A DNA stretch of 9,657 bases from Chloroflexota bacterium (GTDB lineage: Bacteria; Chloroflexota; Dehalococcoidia; Tepidiformales; Tepidiformaceae). Both the position numbers and the translations under genes were made by a program. The stretch is taken from contig JAKALX010000117.1 of assembly GCA_021823905.1 (NCBI GenBank), positions 1 to 9,657 of the forward strand, written 5' to 3'. Positions 6,424-9,657 of this stretch are shown piece after piece; position 1 is the stretch's first letter, and each line of letters begins with the position of its first letter. Under the pieces are notes generated by a model. That model saw only the letters and a list, made by a program, of their open reading frames with translations, had not been told where the DNA came from and did not search any database.

Positions 6424-7638
6424 TCAGGCGGGCGGAAAGAACCCGATCTCCCCCGGCGCCAGGAGTTCCAGTGGTGCGCCCCGTTCGGCCCCCCAACGAA
6501 TGACATAATTTCCAATCGGATCGCCAAACGAAGCCGAGACGCCGTCCACCGGAATCCGCCCCGAGACGAGAAACCACCGCCCATCCGGCGACCAGAACCG
6601 GTGGGACACGGTGTACTGATCGAAGAAGCCGATCGCAGAACGGTAGTCCTGGGAGGGAACCACGGCCTCCGTCGCCCCGGCCATTGTGCCTTCCGCCAGC
6701 AGGCAATGGAGCGCGTAGCGCCCGTCGCCCGTCTGCGCGGGAACCAGGAGCACCAGGCGATCCCCCGTCGGCGACCAGTGATAGGACACGAACGGGCCCT
6801 TTGCGATCAGGTGCGGGGGCCCGCCCGTGTCGGCCTCGACCCTCCAGAGGCGGTCGAACATCCCCGTGTTCGGCGCCGTCGTCATCGCCACCGTCAGATC
6901 ACGGCTGCCGGGACGAAACGCCAGGGCAACGCCGCCTGGGAACGACGCCAGCGGGCGGATGCCGGATCCATCCGGCTCCGAGCGAACGACCTGCACGCCT
7001 TCGGCCGCCGGAACCGCGAACACCAGGTCGCGGCCGTCCGGGCTCCACGCGGGCGTTCGAAACCCGGCCACCCGCTCCGCCAGGACGCGAGTCCGCCGCA
7101 CCCCGGCCACGTCGACGACCGTGAGCTGTCCTCCCGTGTGCACCGCCAGGCGGGCGCCGTCCGGCGACCAGGCCGGGAAAATGGGAGCGCCCGAAACCAC
7201 AGCGTCCGAGACATACGCCCGGTCGGCGTCGCTCAGGTAGAGCGTCAAACCTTCCGCGCTCGTTCCCACCGTGGCGAGAACGTTTCCGTCCGGCGACCAG
7301 AGGCTGTAGGCAGGCAGGCGCGGCCCGATGATCGGCTGGACGCCCGGTGGCGACCGGTGAAGTACTCCTCGGTCCTCGCCGTCTAGGCTCAGGCAGCGGA
7401 CCACGGCTGCCGCGCCGCGTTCCCCGGTGTCGACGGCCGCATAGGCGACGAGGGGCCGCCGCGGATTCCACACCGGCCAGAACCCGTCGTGTGCCAGCAC
7501 GGAACGCGCGAGCCCGGCCGGCCCCCGGCCCAGCAGCGCGATCGTGTTGTCGCGTTCGACGACGAGAAGTTGATGATCCACCAGGCGCAGAAGGTACACG
7601 GAAAACGCGGCTCGATCTCCCGGCCGAATCGCCCGCAA
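6424..7638 (-). CDS. PD40/TolB-like beta-propeller repeat protein
   Basis: This 404-residue protein is built of repeated beta-propeller blades. The blade signature [W/F]SPDG recurs at WSPDG 114-118, 157-161, 198-202 and 349-353, with variants WSPTG (288-292), WNPRR (57-61) and FRPGS (241-245), giving about seven blades. Each signature is followed by a hydrophobic strand (for example ARLAV, RDLVF, DRLVLL, RWFLV). PD40/TolB propellers usually mediate protein binding, or act as a lid or scaffold in hydrolases. No enzyme domain is attached here. There is no obvious signal peptide or membrane segment, and no tol or pal neighbour, so a periplasmic TolB role is not supported. The start is uncertain. 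A TTG at 7638 lies 11 nt after a TATAGT -10 element and suits a nearly leaderless mRNA, while GTG at 7599 is the alternative. The gene is divergent from the sigma-factor gene. Confidence 0.8.
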   Translation of the reverse strand: MRAIRPGDRAAFSVYLLRLVDHQLLVVERDNTIALLGRGPAGLARSVLAHDGFWPVWNPRRPLVAYAAVDTGERGAAAVVRCLSLDGEDRGVLHRSPPGVQPIIGPRLPAYSLWSPDGNVLATVGTSAEGLTLYLSDADRAYVSDAVVSGAPIFPAWSPDGARLAVHTGGQLTVVDVAGVRRTRVLAERVAGFRTPAWSPDGRDLVFAVPAAEGVQVVRSEPDGSGIRPLASFPGGVALAFRPGSRDLTVAMTTAPNTGMFDRLWRVEADTGGPPHLIAKGPFVSYHWSPTGDRLVLLVPAQTGDGRYALHCLLAEGTMAGATEAVVPSQDYRSAIGFFDQYTVSHRFWSPDGRWFLVSGRIPVDGVSASFGDPIGNYVIRWGAERGAPLELLAPGEIGFFPPA

Positions 7639-7649
7639 TTGAACTTCGC

Positions 7650-7676
7650 ACTATATCAGTTATGCGGATTAGGCAA
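7650..7676 (-). promoter_or_regulatory. Probable promoter of the PD40 gene
   Basis: On the minus strand, TATAGT (7650-7655, 5 of 6 matches to TATAAT) is preceded by TTGCCT (7671-7676) at a short 15-nt spacing. Initiation near 7643 would leave only about 5 nt before the TTG at 7638. The -10 is convincing and the -35 is not. Confidence 0.45.
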
Positions 7677-7824
7677 CGACGACTGGCCCTCAGATCCGGC
7701 GAATCCAGGCCAATCAGCGATGCGTGGCCACCGGCGTCCCAGGTGTCCACCCATCCGGTACGAGGGAGTAACGCCCGGTCCGTTGTTCTGTCACCGTCGT
7801 CCCCTGAACAATTCCCGTACCGGT

Positions 7825-7852
7825 TCGACAACCAAGGCAGACCCGTTGTAAC
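7825..7852 (+). promoter_or_regulatory. Candidate promoter of the sigma-factor gene
   Basis: TCGACA (7825-7830, 5 of 6 matches to TTGACA) and TGTAAC (7847-7852, 4 of 6 to TATAAT) are separated by 16 nt. Initiation near 7859 would give a leader of about 22 nt that includes the GGGGGA Shine-Dalgarno at 7867-7872. This is based on sequence matching only. Confidence 0.4.
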
Positions 7853-7880
7853 CGGGGCGCTCGTTCGGGGGAAAAATCAA

Positions 7881-8648
7881 GTGCAGTGGCCGTCGACGCA
7901 GTCCGATCCCGGTGGACAACCGCCACCATCCCGCCTCTCGCTTGAAGAACAGCAGCAACTCGTGATGCAGTACGCACCGCTCGTGCGCCGTGTCGCGCGC
8001 TCCCTGCCGCTCGAGATCCCCGGCCTCCTCGAATTCGAGGACGCCGTCGGCTACGGTACCTGCGGCCTCGTCGAGGCCGTCCGCCGTTATGACCCCGCGA
8101 AGGGCACCAACTTCCACGCCTATGCCGTCCAGCGCATCCGTGGCGCGATGATCGACGCTTTCCGGCGCATGGACCGCCTCAGCCGCACCATGCGCCAGAA
8201 GTCACGCGAGATCCAGCGCGCCCAGGGCGAGCTCGAGGTCGCGCTCGGCCGTACGCCCACTGAGATCGAAACCGCCGCCCACCTCGGCGTCAGCGTCGAC
8301 CAGTACCGCGAGGCCAGCTCCAACGGGCGCTGGGTCACCGTCTCGCTCGATCGCCTCCTTGAACGCGACGATGACGGCGACTCGTTCCCCGCCGCCGAAA
8401 TGCCGATCGCCGACGAGGACATCGACTTTACGAAGAGCCTGGATGAGCGCGAGCTCTACGAGGACCTGGCGCGCTCCGTCCAGGGCCTGCCCGAGCGCGA
8501 GCGCCTCGTGGTGTCTCTGTATTATGTCGAGAAATTGACCATGAAAGACATCGCCGTGGTGCTCCAGGTCTCCGAAACGAGAGTCAGCCAGCTCCACGCG
8601 CAGGCGGTCAAACGGCTTCGCCGGACGATGCTCCGCGAAGCAGCCTGA
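7881..8648 (+). CDS. FliA/WhiG-family alternative sigma factor (sigma-28 type)
   Basis: This 255-residue RNA polymerase sigma factor lacks region 1.1, as in the sigma-28 group. Region 2 (about 32-105) runs from YAPLVRRVARSL through FEDAVGYGTCGLVEAVRRYDP (52-72, core binding) to FHAYAVQRIRGAMIDAFRRMD (78-98, -10 recognition). The RIRGAM(I/L)D phrase is typical of FliA/WhiG proteins. Region 3 (about 108-160) includes LGRTPTEIETAAHLGVS. Region 4 (about 187-250) has LPERERLVVSLYYVEKLT and a helix-turn-helix, MKDIAVVLQVSETRVSQLHA (221-240), for -35 recognition. The GTG start at 7881 is chosen because GGGGGA (7867-7872) lies 8 nt upstream and homology begins shortly after. No flagellar or chemotaxis gene and no anti-sigma FlgM is visible nearby, so a motility role cannot be assumed. 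In other lineages such factors control sporulation or development. A hairpin terminator follows. Confidence 0.9.
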   Translation: MQWPSTQSDPGGQPPPSRLSLEEQQQLVMQYAPLVRRVARSLPLEIPGLLEFEDAVGYGTCGLVEAVRRYDPAKGTNFHAYAVQRIRGAMIDAFRRMDRLSRTMRQKSREIQRAQGELEVALGRTPTEIETAAHLGVSVDQYREASSNGRWVTVSLDRLLERDDDGDSFPAAEMPIADEDIDFTKSLDERELYEDLARSVQGLPERERLVVSLYYVEKLTMKDIAVVLQVSETRVSQLHAQAVKRLRRTMLREAA

Positions 8649-8673
8649 CCGCTCCTCTCCCTGCACTCCGCGA

Positions 8674-8699
8674 GAACGCCCGGATCATTCCGGGCGTTC
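8674..8699 (+). terminator. Hairpin terminator after the sigma-factor gene
   Basis: GAACGCCCGGA (8674-8684) and TCCGGGCGTTC (8689-8699) form a perfect 11-bp stem with a TCAT loop, 25 nt past the sigma-gene stop codon. The following CGCCTTCTCCC is pyrimidine-rich but not a true U-run, so termination may be incomplete. This suggests that the downstream regulator has its own promoter. Confidence 0.7.
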
Positions 8700-8790
8700 C
8701 GCCTTCTCCCGCGACGTGTGCCAGCGCACGTTGGTGACAATCGAGTGAACAAACGGGCCTGAACCTGGTTTTGTTGCGCTATCGCTGCAC

Positions 8791-8818
8791 TTTTCATCCA
8801 CCGCGACCCTGTTAGGGT
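8791..8818 (+). promoter_or_regulatory. Tentative promoter of the OmpR-type regulator, with an inverted repeat over its -10
   Basis: TTTTCA (8791-8796, 4 of 6 to TTGACA) and TAGGGT (8813-8818, fits TAnnnT) are 16 nt apart. The -10 lies within the inverted repeat GACCCT-gtt-AGGGTC (8805-8819), which could be an operator. Initiation near 8825 would give a leader of about 140 nt. Each element is weak on its own. Confidence 0.3.
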
Positions 8819-8824
8819 CTCCCT

Positions 8825-8964
8825 TCCTGCCGAAGATCTTGATGACAGGCGCCACCCCCGCAATCCGGGGACGGGAACGCCTGGCGAATTCAAACGAGCG
8901 CTCTCGTCAACGGCCGCCCGGCCGGGGAGTGGGGGAGCTATGAAGACCCCGGGGGTAGAGACTC
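8825..8964 (+). other. Structured leader region upstream of the OmpR-type regulator
   Basis: This is the right half of the 316-nt gene-free stretch 8649-8964, whose left half holds the terminator and tentative promoter. The stems seen are CAGGCG (8846-8851) with CGCCTG (8878-8883), enclosing CCCC (8856-8859) with GGGG (8867-8870); ACGAG (8894-8898) with CTCGT (8903-8907); and CGGCC (8911-8915) with GGCCG (8920-8924). The last competes with CCGGGG (8922-8927) pairing to CCCCGG (8947-8952), which covers the start of the GGGGGT ribosome-binding site (8951-8956). I recognise no named riboswitch class. Alternative pairing is inference, and GC-rich sequence forms such stems easily. Confidence 0.35.
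8951..8956 (+). promoter_or_regulatory. Ribosome-binding site of the OmpR-type regulator
   Basis: GGGGGT matches GGAGGT at 5 of 6 positions and lies 8 nt before ATG 8965. This supports that start over the out-of-frame ATG at 8940. Two of its bases are in the stem CCGGGG/CCCCGG. Confidence 0.5.
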
Positions 8965-9657
8965 ATGGCTGACCGAAACAACGACAGCTACCGGAATTCC
9001 GTGGCATTCGTCACACACACCCGCGATTACCGCTCCTCCGAGCTGCTTCCCGCCCTGGCGCGCCACGGCTTCACCACCACCGAACGCCCGCATGACCGCG
9101 AGACCGAACGGCTGCTCGGCCAGTTCGATCCAGATCTCGTTGTTCTCGCCATCGACCCCCGCCACGACGACGACGTTGCCCTCGTGCGCAACGTTGCGCG
9201 CATCGCTCACGGCACGCTCATGGTCCTTGCCCCCGGACCTCACAGCAACGGCCTCAGCCTGGCGTTCGAAGCGGGAGCCGACGTCTGCCTCCGCGACACC
9301 GACGGCCCAGAGGTTCTGAGCGCGCAACTCGGCGCCCTTGCGCGCAAGAAGCACGTCCAGGCCGCCGAGGAAGTCGATGACGGACCGAGCACCATCACCG
9401 TCCGCGATCTCGTTCTCGATTTCGACCGCTGCCAGGCCACGCGCGACGAGGAGCTCATCCCGCTGACCCCGACTGAGTTCAAGATCCTCGCCTACCTCGC
9501 GAGGAACGCGGGCAAGGTCGTCAGCCCCGTCGAAATCCTCCGCGCCGTCCAAGACTACACCTACTCCGAGCGCGAAGCCCAGGAGATCGTGAAGGTCTAC
9601 ATCCGCCGGATTCGCCGCAAGGTGGAGCACGACCCCGCCGAGCCAAGCTACATCATC
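8965..9657 (+). CDS. OmpR-type winged-helix response regulator with degenerate receiver domain (runs off right edge)
   Basis: 231 codons are visible and the frame is still open at the edge. The C-terminal half (about 143-231) is an OmpR/PhoB winged-helix DNA-binding domain: LTPTEFKILAYLARNAGKVVSP (167-188), the VKVYIRRIRRKVEHDP recognition-helix region (209-224), and SYII, where the wing hairpin normally continues. Only the last ~10-15 residues should be missing. The N-terminal half (about 12-128) has receiver-like spacing, with strand VAFV (13-16), DPDLVVLAI (55-63), GTLMVLAP (83-90) and FEAGADVCL (101-109). The catalytic residues are gone. The acidic pair is replaced by T17-H18, the phospho-Asp position by A62, the Thr/Ser by A89, and the Lys-Pro by D111-T112. 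It therefore probably acts without phosphorylation, or responds to another signal. No histidine kinase is visible. The gene lies 316 nt after the sigma-factor gene in the same direction. Confidence 0.88.
   Translation, partial: MADRNNDSYRNSVAFVTHTRDYRSSELLPALARHGFTTTERPHDRETERLLGQFDPDLVVLAIDPRHDDDVALVRNVARIAHGTLMVLAPGPHSNGLSLAFEAGADVCLRDTDGPEVLSAQLGALARKKHVQAAEEVDDGPSTITVRDLVLDFDRCQATRDEELIPLTPTEFKILAYLARNAGKVVSPVEILRAVQDYTYSEREAQEIVKVYIRRIRRKVEHDPAEPSYII

Larger units (their letters stand above)
7639..7880. other. Divergent intergenic region between the PD40 and sigma-factor genes
   Basis: These 242 nt hold the PD40 promoter at the left end and a candidate sigma-gene promoter at the right end. 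The sigma-gene reading frame stays open leftwards through this region, with an ATG at 7662. The encoded extension (MRIRQRRLALRSGE...) resembles no sigma-factor region and is not taken as coding. An 8-bp inverted pair, CCGGTACG (7755-7762) and CGTACCGG (7816-7823), lies here. Confidence 0.5.

Noticed and set aside
4937..6508. A 523-codon open frame on the plus strand
   Set aside because: It is antisense to the S41 protease, which has an intact Ser-Lys dyad, PDZ domain and membrane anchor. The plus-strand product is low-complexity and Arg-rich with no recognisable domain, as expected from GC-rich shadow coding.
6570..7365. Repeated DNA motif similar to CCGTCCGGCGACCA
   Set aside because: This is the coding sequence for the WSPDG blade signature of the PD40 protein, not a CRISPR, mobile or regulatory repeat.
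7347..7880. N-terminal extension of the sigma-factor frame
   Set aside because: The frame is open to 7347, but the extension is antisense to the PD40 gene or crosses its promoter and shows no sigma-factor region. GTG 7881 has a well-spaced GGGGGA ribosome-binding site.
8841..8964. Possible c-di-AMP (ydaO/yuaA) or c-di-GMP (GEMM) riboswitch
   Set aside because: Short phrases (GGGAACG, GGCGAATTC) resemble parts of the ydaO consensus, but the conserved 3' half (AGCTAAC-like segment) is absent. The GEMM core phrases are also not found. A covariance-model search would be needed to say more.
8938..9630. A 230-codon open frame on the minus strand
   Set aside because: It is the antisense shadow of the OmpR-type regulator, whose winged-helix domain is clearly recognisable on the plus strand.

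Overview
The window is a stretch of GC-rich bacterial chromosome, clearly above 60 % G+C with C/G-rich third codon positions. It is densely packed with core and near-core genes. No insertion sequence, phage gene, CRISPR array, tRNA or rRNA was seen. The gene mix (FliA/WhiG-type sigma factor, OmpR-type regulator, PD40 beta-propeller protein, S41 protease, SmpB, ArgS) and two apparently leaderless or near-leaderless starts would fit a soil or freshwater lineage such as Chloroflexota or a relative. That placement is a low-confidence inference, because no single gene here is diagnostic of a phylum.

Layout. Positions 1-1901 hold a minus-strand group: a nitroreductase, then an inositol-monophosphatase-family phosphatase coupled to it by a TGATG stop/start overlap, then after 71 nt the N-terminal part of a DUF885 protein that runs off the left edge. 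Divergent from it, at 1959-2735 on the plus strand, is a DUF429 protein. Its 3' end overlaps antisense the end of argS by 32 nt. Next comes a minus-strand block read S41 protease (CtpA-like) -> smpB -> argS. A 12-bp GC-rich hairpin sits between the protease and smpB. A good sigma70-type promoter precedes the protease. At 6424-7638, still on the minus strand, lies a cytoplasmic-looking PD40/TolB-like beta-propeller protein. Its promoter region backs onto that of a divergent FliA/WhiG-family sigma factor (7881-8648, plus). A hairpin terminator follows the sigma gene. After a 316-nt gene-free stretch, an OmpR-type transcription factor begins at 8965 and runs off the right edge.

How the genes work together. 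smpB (trans-translation) and argS (Arg-tRNA charging) are translation housekeeping, and the S41 protease is envelope protein quality control. The phosphatase, nitroreductase, DUF885 and DUF429 proteins are enzymes whose substrates cannot be fixed from sequence. The right third is regulatory. It holds an alternative sigma factor followed by a response regulator whose receiver domain has lost the phospho-acceptor Asp, the acidic pair, the Thr/Ser and the Lys. The regulator has a long upstream region able to form alternative stems.

I do not see a clear new multi-gene system. The points most worth a second look are the pseudo-receiver regulator with its structured leader, and the hairpin between the S41 protease and smpB.
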